Assembly (NCBI GenBank): GCA_025360495.1
Contig: JANYCC010000252.1
Location: 1-40,540, forward strand
DNA from: Verrucomicrobiota bacterium
GTDB lineage: Bacteria > Verrucomicrobiota > Verrucomicrobiia > Limisphaerales > UBA9464
DNA length: 40,540 nucleotides
Direction of reading: 5' to 3'
The notes beneath the pieces are model-generated. The model was not told where the DNA came from. It saw nothing but the letters and a program-made list of their open reading frames with translations, and did no database searches. The translations under genes were made by a program, and so were the position numbers. How positions within the stretch are numbered: position 1 is the first letter of the stretch; the number at the start of each line of letters is the position of its first letter. Shown here in pieces: positions 27,315 to 36,472 of this stretch.

Positions 27315-29108
27315 TCATTCCGGTTTGGTCTCGCCGAAGCGGGCCCCGGAAAAATCCAACCGGTAGATCATCCCCTCGAAGCCGACCGCATAAATGTTGC
27401 CCGCCTCGTCGGTCCCGAAGGAGACGAGTCCCTGCGGGATGCTCCCGATCTGTCGGACCGTCTTGAGCAGGCCGTTTTCCCGGGTCAGGCCGAAGATCCG
27501 CTTGGAGGTGTAATCACCGAAGATATAAACCCCGTAAAAGGACGATTGCCGGTCGCCGCGATAGACATGCCCGCCGGTGATCGAATTGCCATATTTCCGC
27601 TTATAGGCGAAGAGGGGCGGCGTATAAGCCATGCCCTCCTTGCGATATTGGTTGGAGAACGGTTCGAAGGCCTCGTACACGTTCCAGCCGTAATTCTGCC
27701 CGCGTTGAACGATGTCCACCTCCTCCACCCGGTCCTGTCCGACGTCCGCCAGCCACAGTTCGCCGGTGACCCGATCAAAACTGAAGCGCCAGGGTTCGCG
27801 GAAACCGTACGCCCAAATCTCCGGGCGCGCATCCGTCCGGCCGCGGAACGGATTGTCGGCGGGGATGGCATAAGCCAGGTCGCCCTCGGTCCGGTCCACG
27901 TCGATCCGCATCATTTTGCCGAGCAACAATTGCAGGTTTTGGGCGTGGCCGTTGGGATCATTATGCGGTCCCGTGTCGCCCATGCCGAAATAGAGGAAGC
28001 CGTCCGGACCGAATTGCAGGCAACCGCCGCTGTGATCCTCGGCCACGCTCCGGATTTTCAGCAAGGGACGGGGCGGTTGACCGGAATCATGCCGGAAATC
28101 CGCCGCGAACCGCTTCTCGACGATGTGCGTGGTGACCCTGCCCTCCGCGAACGTCTGATACTTCAGGTAATACTTCCGATTCTCGCGGAATTTCGGGTGA
28201 AAGGCCAGGCCGAGCAGACCGTTCGGTCCGCGATCGCTGAAGACCTCCTGGGTCAGGTCGGCGAACACGGTCTTCTCCTCGGCCGTCGCGGTCTTCTCCA
28301 TCATCCAGATCATCCCCTTCTGGTGGAGCACCAGGAAAACATTGCTGAGGCCGGGAACCTGATGGAAAGAGGTCAGTCCCGTCTGGACCTTGGCCGGGGG
28401 GACGCGGAGTTCCTGGGTGAAGAAGGGTTGCGCCGTCACCGGTCGGGCCAGTTCGGGGATGGTGCCAGGCATCCCCTGATGGGCGACCAGCGCACTCTCC
28501 GGCTGCTTCAGGGTGGCGAGGTATTCTATGACATCGGTGAATTGCTGGGGCGACAGTCCCGCCTGCAATCCCTCGGGCATGAGCGAGACGCTGCTGCCCC
28601 GCTGCCGTTGGATGTCGGCCGTGGCGAGCGTCACCAGTTTGCCATCCGCACCCATCAACTGGATGCCGGCATCGGTCGACTGCTTGAGAATGCCCTGGTA
28701 TTCCACGCCGGCTTTGGTCTCGACGATGATCGCGCCATAGCCTGGGGAAATCACGGCCGAGGGCAGGAGCACGGCATCCACGAGATCGCGGCGCCCGAAC
28801 TTGTCGCCCACCGCCAGGAGATCGGGTCCGGCCTTGCCTCCGCGTCCATCCAGCGAGTGGCACTTGGAACAGGCGAGCTTCTGGTCATCCGCGAAGAGGC
28901 GGGCTCCGTTCGCGACATTCCCATCATGGGTCCACGCGAACCGGCGGTAATCTTCCACGCTCGGAGTCGGGGCCGATCCCGGGGTTGCGGGGGCTTGGGC
29001 GAATCCGGCGAGGCCACCAGCCCATACGGAGCCGAGCGCCAGGGAGGCAGAGAGGAAACGGGGGGTCACGATTTTCAAAGGATCGCCAAAAGTGGGGATG
29101 GTGACCAA
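27315..29108 (-). CDS. Cytochrome c / PQQ-dependent sugar dehydrogenase-like fusion protein
   Basis: Single heme motif CSKCHSLDGRGGKAGPDL; GSDH-like NGLLGLAFHPKFRENRKYYLKY, GGCLQFGPDGFLYFGMGDTGPHNDPNGHAQN, EIWAYGFREPWRFSFD; signal peptide near N-terminus. Confidence 0.88.
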   Translation of the reverse strand: MVTIPTFGDPLKIVTPRFLSASLALGSVWAGGLAGFAQAPATPGSAPTPSVEDYRRFAWTHDGNVANGARLFADDQKLACSKCHSLDGRGGKAGPDLLAVGDKFGRRDLVDAVLLPSAVISPGYGAIIVETKAGVEYQGILKQSTDAGIQLMGADGKLVTLATADIQRQRGSSVSLMPEGLQAGLSPQQFTDVIEYLATLKQPESALVAHQGMPGTIPELARPVTAQPFFTQELRVPPAKVQTGLTSFHQVPGLSNVFLVLHQKGMIWMMEKTATAEEKTVFADLTQEVFSDRGPNGLLGLAFHPKFRENRKYYLKYQTFAEGRVTTHIVEKRFAADFRHDSGQPPRPLLKIRSVAEDHSGGCLQFGPDGFLYFGMGDTGPHNDPNGHAQNLQLLLGKMMRIDVDRTEGDLAYAIPADNPFRGRTDARPEIWAYGFREPWRFSFDRVTGELWLADVGQDRVEEVDIVQRGQNYGWNVYEAFEPFSNQYRKEGMAYTPPLFAYKRKYGNSITGGHVYRGDRQSSFYGVYIFGDYTSKRIFGLTRENGLLKTVRQIGSIPQGLVSFGTDEAGNIYAVGFEGMIYRLDFSGARFGETKPE

Positions 29109-29132
29109 CCGGGGTCAAGTCTGGCGTGGGAC

Positions 29133-29261
29133 GTAGCCGACGAGGTACGAGGCGGAATCCTGGAAGGCTTGGCTTGGATCCGCCTCGTACCTCGTCGTAT
29201 AGGACGGGGATCCGCCTCGTACCTCGTCGGCTACAGGACGGGGATCCGCCTCGTCGGCTAC
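29133..29261. repeat. Dispersed repeat cluster: one inverted arm (29133-29156) and three direct arms (29179-29200, 29211-29234, 29245-29261)
   Basis: Arms match tccgcctcgtacctcgtcggctac; direct arms separated by aggacgggga; last arm carries a 7-bp deletion. Confidence 0.92.
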
Positions 29262-29322
29262 GGGTCACACCCCCCAAGAAGCGGGTTGCCCGCGCACCCG
29301 TGCTTCGCTACAGACAAGGTTC

Positions 29323-32001
29323 ATGCACCGGCAGTCCCCACAACGCCCGCAGAAGTTGTCGGACCGCACGACGGCGCACTGGCTGGCCCGGGCCGTCGTC
29401 AGCCTGGCGATCTGGCATGGATCAGCGTCGGGTGCCGGGGTTCCGGCCACGGTTTCCTTTCGCAATGACGTGCAACCCATTCTCCGGGAGTTCTGCTTTG
29501 ATTGTCACGGCGACGGCGCAAAAAAGGGCGGGCTAGCCTTCGATGAACTGACATCGGACGCGACGCTGCTGGATCACGATCTCTGGCTCAAGGTGCTGAA
29601 GAATGTCCGCGCCGGCCTCATGCCACCGCCCCGGAAGCCGCATCCGTCCGCCGGGGAACAACAGCGCCTCGAACAATGGATCAAGCGGGACGCCTTCGGA
29701 ATCGACCCAAAGAATCCCGATCCGGGACGCGTCACCGTCCGGCGGTTGAACCGCGTGGAGTATCGGAACACGGTTCACGATCTCATGGGCATCGACTTCA
29801 ATTCGGAGGTCGAATTTCCGCCGGACGACACCGGCTATGGTTTCGACAACATCGGGGATGTGCTGACGGTTTCACCCATGTTGCTGGAGAAGTATCTCGC
29901 GGCGGCGAAGGCCATCGTGGCCGAGGCGGTGCCGACGGTGGACCGGGCCGTCGCGGAACAGATCGTGTCGGGCAACCGGTTCCAGCGGACGGACGTCGCG
30001 CCGGTCCGGGACGGGGGCCGGGTGGTCCCGCTCTCTTATTATGCACCGGGGACGGTTTCGACGACCTTGGATGTCGATCGCGCCGGGGGTTATAAGCTGG
30101 TGTTGGAATTGGGGGTGAGAGGTGGTTTTGATTATGATCCGGGCCGGTGCCGGGTGACTTTCAAACTGGGTGACCGCGAATTGCTGGCGAAGGAGTTCGG
30201 CTGGTACGACAACAAAACGTTCCGGTTCGAATTCGATGAGAAATGGGAGCCGGGCCGGCAGTCGATGACGGTCGCACTGGAACCGCTGGTTCCGGTGGAT
30301 CGGAAACTCTTCAACCTTGAGATGCGGGTCGTCCAGGTGACGGTGCTGGGGCCGCTGGAGCGGGAGCATTGGACCCATCCCAAGAATTATGATCGTTTCT
30401 TCACGCGCGAAGTCCCCGCGGGTCGTGCGGGACGTCGCGCTTATGCCCGTGAAGTGCTGGGTAGGTTCGCCACGAAGGCTTTTCGCCGGCCGGTGGACGA
30501 CCCGACGGTGGGCCGTCTCGCGGGGTTGGCCGAGGGGGTTTATACCCAACCGGGCAAGACGTTCGAGGCGGGGATCGCCCACGCGATGGTGGCGGTGCTC
30601 GCGTCGCCCCGTTTCCTGTTCCGCCTGGAGGAACCGGCCGGCGCAGGTGCTTCAACCGCCAACGCCGACATCGATGAGTATTCACTCGCCTCGCGCCTTT
30701 CTTATTTCCTGTGGTCCACCCTGCCGGACGACGGGTTGCTCGCCCTGGCGGGTCGCGGCGAATTGCGAAGGAACCTGTCCGCGCAGGTGACGCGCATGCT
30801 GGCCGATCCCCGTTCGGACAACCTGATCCGGAATTTCACCGGTCAATGGCTCCAGACGCGCGATGTGGAAGGCATTTCCATCGACGCGCGGACGGTGCTG
30901 GCACGGGACGACGGCCAGGAACGCCAGATGCGTGAACAACTGGCCGCCTTTCGCGCCCAATTTGGAAAGGGCACCAACCGGCCCGCGGCCACGACTCCGC
31001 CGGCAGCGGGCCCCACGAACAACGTGGCCCAAGCCAATTCCGCGGGGCCGACGAACCCTGCGGGACAGACCAATGCCCCGGGTCAACGCCCCGGTCCGCC
31101 ACTCCGCCGGTTTGGTCCGCCGCGGGTCGAACTGGATCGGGACCTGCGGGACGCGATGCGCCGCGAAACCGAGATGTTTGTGGGCAGCATCGTCCACGAA
31201 GACCGCCCGGTGACCGAACTGATTGAAAGTGATTACACCTTCCTCAACGAGAAGTTGGCGAAGCTCTATGGCATGACCAATGTGATCGGCGTTGAAATGC
31301 GCCGGGTCACGCTGCCTGCCGACAGTCCGCGGGGCGGAGTGCTCACCGATGGCAGTTCGCTGGTCGTGACATCGAATCCGGACCGGACCTCACCGGTGAA
31401 GCGCGGCCTGTTCATCCTCGAGAATGTCCTGGGCACGCCGGCGCCCCCACCGCCACCGAACATCCCCGCGTTGGAGGCGAGCGAGAAGGATTTCAAGGAT
31501 CACGAACCGACTTTGCGCGAAGCGTTGCAGGTGCATCGTGAGAAGCCGTTGTGCGCCTCGTGTCACGATCGGATGGACCCGCTCGGCCTGGCCTTCGAGA
31601 ACTTCAACGCGCTGGGCATGTGGCGCGAGAAAGAGCGCAACCAATCAATCGATGCCGCCGGCAGACTCGCCACGGGTGAATCCTTTGGCAGTGTCCGGGA
31701 ACTGAAACATATCCTCGTCCAGGGTCATCGCACGGAGTTTCACCGGTGCCTGACGGAAAAGTTGCTGACCTATGCCCTGGGTCGGGGCCTCGAATATCAC
31801 GATGTGGAGGCGGTCGACGGCATTGTGGAACGGTTGGGGCGCGAGGACGGACGATTCTCGGCTTTGCTGATGGGGGTCATCGAATCCACGCCCTTCCAGA
31901 GGATGCGCCGCCAGGCCACACCGACCGCCTCCGGTTCCGGCGGAATACCGATGATTCACGCTGCCGCAAACCAGGTCCCGGGCAAATCGAAACAGCCATG
32001 A
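29323..32001 (+). CDS. DUF1592/DUF1588/DUF1587/DUF1585-type cytochrome-like protein
   Basis: VQPILREFCFDCHGDGAKKGGLAFDEL, VRRLNRVEYRNTVHDLMG, AGRRAYAREVLGRFATKAFRRPV, LCASCHDRMDPLGLAFENFNALG, KLLTYALGRGLEYHD. Confidence 0.92.
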   Translation: MHRQSPQRPQKLSDRTTAHWLARAVVSLAIWHGSASGAGVPATVSFRNDVQPILREFCFDCHGDGAKKGGLAFDELTSDATLLDHDLWLKVLKNVRAGLMPPPRKPHPSAGEQQRLEQWIKRDAFGIDPKNPDPGRVTVRRLNRVEYRNTVHDLMGIDFNSEVEFPPDDTGYGFDNIGDVLTVSPMLLEKYLAAAKAIVAEAVPTVDRAVAEQIVSGNRFQRTDVAPVRDGGRVVPLSYYAPGTVSTTLDVDRAGGYKLVLELGVRGGFDYDPGRCRVTFKLGDRELLAKEFGWYDNKTFRFEFDEKWEPGRQSMTVALEPLVPVDRKLFNLEMRVVQVTVLGPLEREHWTHPKNYDRFFTREVPAGRAGRRAYAREVLGRFATKAFRRPVDDPTVGRLAGLAEGVYTQPGKTFEAGIAHAMVAVLASPRFLFRLEEPAGAGASTANADIDEYSLASRLSYFLWSTLPDDGLLALAGRGELRRNLSAQVTRMLADPRSDNLIRNFTGQWLQTRDVEGISIDARTVLARDDGQERQMREQLAAFRAQFGKGTNRPAATTPPAAGPTNNVAQANSAGPTNPAGQTNAPGQRPGPPLRRFGPPRVELDRDLRDAMRRETEMFVGSIVHEDRPVTELIESDYTFLNEKLAKLYGMTNVIGVEMRRVTLPADSPRGGVLTDGSSLVVTSNPDRTSPVKRGLFILENVLGTPAPPPPPNIPALEASEKDFKDHEPTLREALQVHREKPLCASCHDRMDPLGLAFENFNALGMWREKERNQSIDAAGRLATGESFGSVRELKHILVQGHRTEFHRCLTEKLLTYALGRGLEYHDVEAVDGIVERLGREDGRFSALLMGVIESTPFQRMRRQATPTASGSGGIPMIHAAANQVPGKSKQP

Positions 32002-33386
32002 ACACCCACCCGATGCCGGATCGCAACATCGCCGCTGAACGGCACGCGAGTCTCAGCCGCCGTCGTTTCCTTCGCGGCCTCGGCGCCTGCGTGGCGCTGC
32101 CGGCGTTTGAATCCCTGGCCGCACCGGCCGCGGTGGTGGGTGCGACGGCCGGAAAGACGGCCCCGGTCAGGATGGCCTTTCTTTATGTCCCGAACGGCAC
32201 CATCCCGTCCGCATGGTGGCCGGAAGGCGAGGGAGGGAATGGCTTCGCCCTGTCGCGCACCCTTCAGCCCCTCGAAAAGGTCCGGCACCAGTTACAGGTC
32301 ATTTCCGGATTGGGCGACGTCAGCGCCGATCCCGGGCCCGACGGTGCCGGTGATCATGCGCGGGCGGGCGGCACGTTTCTCACCGGGGTCCGCATCAAGA
32401 AGACGGCCGGGTCCGACATCTATGCCGGTGTCTCGATCGATCAGGTCGTGGCGAATCAGATCGGTCATCTCACGCGGTTTGCCTCGCTGGAGCTGACCTG
32501 TGACGCGGTGCGCAAGGCGGGGAATTGCGACTCCGGTTATTCCTGCGCCTATGAGTATAATCTGGCGTGGCGTTCCCCGACGCTGCCGCTGACACCGGAA
32601 CCGAATCCGCGCCTCGTCTTCGAGCGTCTCTTCGGGACCGGATCGCCCGGGGAACGCCGCGAAAACCTCCGGCGCCGTCAACGGGAGCAGCAATCGATCC
32701 TGGATTTCGTGTTGGAGGATGCGAATGCAGTCGGACGGAAATTGAACGGGCGGGACCGGCAGAAACTGGACCAGTACCTGACCGGCGTGCGGGAGATCGA
32801 GCAGCGCATTGAAAGGGCCGAAAAAATGCCCGCAGCCAACCCTGCGGAGGATGCCCCATCGGGCATTCCCAAGGATTATGAGGGGCACATCGGGGTCATG
32901 CTCGACATGTTGGCGTTGGCGTTCCAGACCGATTCCACGCGCATTGCCACGCTGATGCTGGCGGGCGAGGGGAGCAACCGCACCTTCACTGAGATCGGGC
33001 TTTCCGAAGGTCACCATAATCTCACGCATCATCGCAACAACCCGGAGATGATCGACAAGGTCAAGGAGATCGACCTTTGGTATGTGAAACGGCTCGCCCG
33101 GTTCCTGGAGAAACTGGAGCAGACCCAGGATGTCGACGGCCGATCCCTGTTGCACAATTCGATGATCGTCTATGGCTCCGGGAATGCCGATGGCAACCGT
33201 CATACGCACGACAACCTACCGATCCTGCTCGCCGGCGGCGGTGGGGGCACCCTCAGGCCCGGACGCCATCTGAAGGAGAAACCCGCACCGGTCACGAACC
33301 TGTTCCTGAGCCTGGCGGATCGGATGGGCGTGCCCGGCATCGCGAGGCACGGGGATTCCACGGGCCGCCTGACGTCGATCAGTTGA
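31998..33386 (+). CDS. DUF1552 family protein with Tat-type signal
   Basis: SRRRFLRGLGACVALPAFESL; VRMAFLYVPNGTIPSAWWPEGEG; overlaps upstream stop (ATGA). Confidence 0.92.
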   Translation: MNTHPMPDRNIAAERHASLSRRRFLRGLGACVALPAFESLAAPAAVVGATAGKTAPVRMAFLYVPNGTIPSAWWPEGEGGNGFALSRTLQPLEKVRHQLQVISGLGDVSADPGPDGAGDHARAGGTFLTGVRIKKTAGSDIYAGVSIDQVVANQIGHLTRFASLELTCDAVRKAGNCDSGYSCAYEYNLAWRSPTLPLTPEPNPRLVFERLFGTGSPGERRENLRRRQREQQSILDFVLEDANAVGRKLNGRDRQKLDQYLTGVREIEQRIERAEKMPAANPAEDAPSGIPKDYEGHIGVMLDMLALAFQTDSTRIATLMLAGEGSNRTFTEIGLSEGHHNLTHHRNNPEMIDKVKEIDLWYVKRLARFLEKLEQTQDVDGRSLLHNSMIVYGSGNADGNRHTHDNLPILLAGGGGGTLRPGRHLKEKPAPVTNLFLSLADRMGVPGIARHGDSTGRLTSIS

Positions 33387-33392
33387 CGTTGG

Positions 33393-34121
33393 TCACATGG
33401 CCCCCACCATCGCCTGTGCGGCGGGGAACAGGACCGCGTTTTCCAGGTGGATGTGGCGGTGCAGATCCGCTTCCAGATCGTCCAAACCCGCGAACAAAGC
33501 CCGATAAGTGTTGCAGGCGTCGGCGGGTGGTTGGAATCCGTGACTCAACTCGTGGAGGCGGGCCAGGGCTGACCCGACCTCCTCGTGTTCGTGGATCATG
33601 CATCCGATCGGGCCGTCCAAAGATCCCGGTGCCGGCTCGCCCCGGCTCATGGCGCTGATCGCAGGGAAGAGGATTTGTTCCTCCTTGATCATATGGCTGG
33701 TTAACTCGGCTTCCATGCCGGTGAAGACGTGGAACATCTCCACCAAGGACGGCGTGTGGCCTCCGTGGACCTTGGCGACGCGTTCCGACATCGCGTGCAG
33801 TCGTGGGAGTTCCGAACGCAGGAAACTGTGGTGGGTCGCGACGATATAGGCAGCCAGTTCGTGCGGGGGAAGCCCGGCGGGATTCTGCGCCGGGGCGGAT
33901 TTGTCCGCGAGTTCCGCCTCCAACTGTTCGACGACAGCATCGTGGGCCAGGCCCTTGCTTTCGCAGGCCTCGCGCAGGGTCCGTGCGCCCTGGCAGCAGA
34001 AGTCGATGTTGAAGGCCTGGAAGACCCGGGAGCGCCCCGGGCGTTCGGCGACCAGTTCACCGACGGTGCGCCCGAGCAGCGGGGTTCCGACGGGGGAGAG
34101 AGTGACGGGATGATGGCTCAT
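33393..34121 (-). CDS. Iron-sulfur cluster repair di-iron protein (Ric/YtfE/ScdA family)
   Basis: VGELVAERPGRSRVFQAFNIDFCCQGARTLREAC (ScdA N-terminal domain) then hemerythrin-like His/Glu pattern (HHSFLRSELPRLH, HMIKEEQILFPAI, HEHEEVG, HIHLENAVLFPAA). Start alternatives at 34193 or 34208. Confidence 0.9.
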   Translation of the reverse strand: MSHHPVTLSPVGTPLLGRTVGELVAERPGRSRVFQAFNIDFCCQGARTLREACESKGLAHDAVVEQLEAELADKSAPAQNPAGLPPHELAAYIVATHHSFLRSELPRLHAMSERVAKVHGGHTPSLVEMFHVFTGMEAELTSHMIKEEQILFPAISAMSRGEPAPGSLDGPIGCMIHEHEEVGSALARLHELSHGFQPPADACNTYRALFAGLDDLEADLHRHIHLENAVLFPAAQAMVGAM

Positions 34122-34226
34122 GGCTTTTGGAATGGTGGCGACCGGCGCCGGCGTTGATCCGCCGCGGATGAAGGATTCATCCTGGTTCGGCATGAAGTGA
34201 GTATGCATGCCTGGGACTCCGGCCGA

Positions 34227-34242
34227 CTTGACCCGGGTCAAG
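34227..34242. promoter_or_regulatory. Candidate FNR/CRP-superfamily binding site upstream of ric
   Basis: Perfect 16-bp palindrome CTTGACCCGGGTCAAG = TTGAC-N4-GTCAA; candidate -10 CATACT at 34205-34200 on minus strand. Confidence 0.6.
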
Positions 34243-34303
34243 CCGGCGGGGCGCGAGGGTTTCGGGCGAGGTTACACCCGAGCCGCGGGGGGACGGAATT
34301 GAT

Positions 34304-34338
34304 GATTGGCGATTGGGGATTGTTGATTGCCAATTGGG
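34304..34338. repeat. Heptad repeat element GATTGNN (copy 2)
   Basis: gattggc gattggg gattgtt gattgcc aattggg; nearly the same as copy 1 at 27271. Confidence 0.82.
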
Positions 34339-34352
34339 GGAAGCGCGTCGTG

Positions 34353-34371
34353 CAAGACCGCGCCGGTCTTG
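34353..34371. other. Short perfect hairpin, 8-bp arms and 3-nt loop
   Basis: caagaccg cgc cggtcttg; no clear T-run either side. Confidence 0.5.
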
Positions 34372-34476
34372 AATCATCAATGTCCCGGGCCGCGGTGGAG
34401 TTGGGGTGATCCTCCCGCCTTTCCATTCGCCCTTTGTGGTTAGAATTCCTTCGCCGTTCCCTCCACCATCGCGCTG

Positions 34477-36258
34477 ATGAACGCTTGGTTTCGGCGGAGG
34501 GCGCTTCTCCTGTCGTGGTTGATCGCACTCACCATCCGGGCCGCCCCTGATGAGGACCGCTGGTGGCCGGTGCAAGCCGTGCCCGAAACGTGCGTGCGAA
34601 CCGCGAATCCGCCCGGGCCCGCCCTCCAGATGTTGGTGCAATCGGTCGCCGGGTTGGCGGCCAAGGCGGTCAATGAAGGTCGGGGCGGGGAACTGGTCTG
34701 GGTCGGCAGCGGGAATGCCGATCTTGAGGCGTGGTATGCCCGGTGGATCGCGACCCACCCGGGTCTCAAACCTTCGGGCAGCTTCGAACCTTGGGAATTG
34801 GTCGATCGTCAGGTGAAACAGGGCCTCATCCAAGGCTATATATTATATCGCCTCGACCGGTCCGCCGGGGAGATGAACGCGCATCGTCCGGGCATGGATT
34901 GCTCGGTCAACGTGGCCACGAGCCTGGCTGGAATACTGGATGGCGTCCTGATCGACGAGGGATTGGAACCGGAGGCCCGGAAGCATGGGCTCAAGCTGCT
35001 GCTGGATGTCCGGGAAAAAACACCGGCGTGGTGTTTCCAGACCTATCGCGACCGGTTCAACCGCCGGATGCTTTGTGCGCAGGATCCGAGGAAGCCCCAC
35101 GTCCGTGACCTGGCGATCGCGCAAAAGGCCTTCACCGTCTTTGGCAACGACGAACCGACCCCGTCCGCGCTGGCGTGGTTGGAGCCGCTTTCGCCGATCC
35201 TCGGTTGGAATGGCGGCGATGAATTTGTCACCACGGATCTCTCGACGCGCCACGGTCACATCCAGACCGCCACCGACTGGTGCATGAACCTGCCCGTGCT
35301 GATGGCCGGGTCGGAAAAGTCGGAGCCTGTGAAGGGGTATTTCCCGGACCCGGCCCGGATCGATTGGGGGGATCAGCGGAGTGCCGTCAGCTTTGTCGAG
35401 ACGGACGGCGACAACGTGCAGTGGTTTCAGGGGAATTTTTTCCGTGGGAACCCGGGCTATTGGGGTGATCCCGATCGCGGTCGGATTCCGTTCGGCTGGT
35501 CCTGCTGTTTCGCGCAGTTGACCCAACTGTGTCCGCAAGTGATCGACCATGCGCTGGCCACACGCACTCCCAACGACTCGTTCATCGAGTGGGGCGGTGG
35601 GTATTATTATCCCGATCATTTCGGATTCGACCGGACGGACCGATGGGACCTGCTCGCCCGTCAGTCGCGTCGGACCTGGGCGCTGATGAGGCGGACCGGC
35701 ACCCGTCTCATCGGCTTCAATGTGGTGCAATGCGATTCGCCGGACGCCCGCCATGCCTATGAGGTGATCGCCGGGCAGACCGACAATCTGTTGGGGATCC
35801 TGGTGTTCCAGTATTCGCCCTATGAGGGAGGGGCGGGGAAGACATGGTGGGTCCGGGACCGCAACGGGACCGAGGTGCCGGTGATCACCGCCCGATACTC
35901 CATTTGGGAACACGCGAACCATCGCGCGCGGGCCGGCACACCGGCGAAGGTCGCCCGCGAAATCCGGGAGACCGTGGGGAAGATACCGTCTGGGGAAGGG
36001 CCACGGTTCGATTGGGTCATCGCCCATGCCTGGTCTTATTTCAGGAAGACATCCGGCGCTGACGAGGAGGGTGAGAACCTGACGCAGGCGAACGCGGTCA
36101 GCGAAGGGGGCGTGCGCGGTTTCGCCCCGGTCCTCCGGTGCGCGGAACGACTCCCCTCCGAGATCCGTGTCGTGAGCCCGGAGGAATTGGTGTGGAGAAT
36201 CCGCATGAAGCATGACCCCGCCCAGACCCGGCGATTCATGGCGGGGTTCGGAAGATAA
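34477..36258 (+). CDS. GxGYxYP family protein (putative carbohydrate-active/secreted)
   Basis: Signature FIEWGGGYYYPDHFG; N-terminal signal-like LLLSWLIALTIRAAP. Confidence 0.85.
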   Translation: MNAWFRRRALLLSWLIALTIRAAPDEDRWWPVQAVPETCVRTANPPGPALQMLVQSVAGLAAKAVNEGRGGELVWVGSGNADLEAWYARWIATHPGLKPSGSFEPWELVDRQVKQGLIQGYILYRLDRSAGEMNAHRPGMDCSVNVATSLAGILDGVLIDEGLEPEARKHGLKLLLDVREKTPAWCFQTYRDRFNRRMLCAQDPRKPHVRDLAIAQKAFTVFGNDEPTPSALAWLEPLSPILGWNGGDEFVTTDLSTRHGHIQTATDWCMNLPVLMAGSEKSEPVKGYFPDPARIDWGDQRSAVSFVETDGDNVQWFQGNFFRGNPGYWGDPDRGRIPFGWSCCFAQLTQLCPQVIDHALATRTPNDSFIEWGGGYYYPDHFGFDRTDRWDLLARQSRRTWALMRRTGTRLIGFNVVQCDSPDARHAYEVIAGQTDNLLGILVFQYSPYEGGAGKTWWVRDRNGTEVPVITARYSIWEHANHRARAGTPAKVAREIRETVGKIPSGEGPRFDWVIAHAWSYFRKTSGADEEGENLTQANAVSEGGVRGFAPVLRCAERLPSEIRVVSPEELVWRIRMKHDPAQTRRFMAGFGR

Positions 36259-36472
36259 GTTCCGGACTCCCGCGGCATTGGCGGCGAAACACTTGCAGGA
36301 TCCGAGCCTGGTGGCGCGTTCGCGGACCGCGGGGTGGAGAGGTGTTCGACGCGGCGGCGGGGACGGTGGCCGGACCGCCCCCTTTCCCCGGATTTCGCCT
36401 TGCGGCACCCCCGGACGGTCAACATGGTGCAATGAATCGATCATTTAGAGTGAGGTTGGATTCGCCCATGAA

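Noticed and set aside
29133-29261. CRISPR array
   Set aside because: Only three direct units with a fixed identical short spacer (aggacgggga), one unit inverted and one internally deleted; no unique spacers or cas genes.
27294-29468. 724-aa plus-strand ORF
   Set aside because: Antisense to the PQQ-dehydrogenase-like gene; its tail (GSASYLVGYRTGIRLVGYG) is just translation of the dispersed repeat.
34353-34371. Hairpin caagaccg-cgc-cggtcttg as an intrinsic terminator
   Set aside because: Perfect stem but no T-run and no gene clearly ending just upstream on either strand; kept only as an unassigned hairpin.
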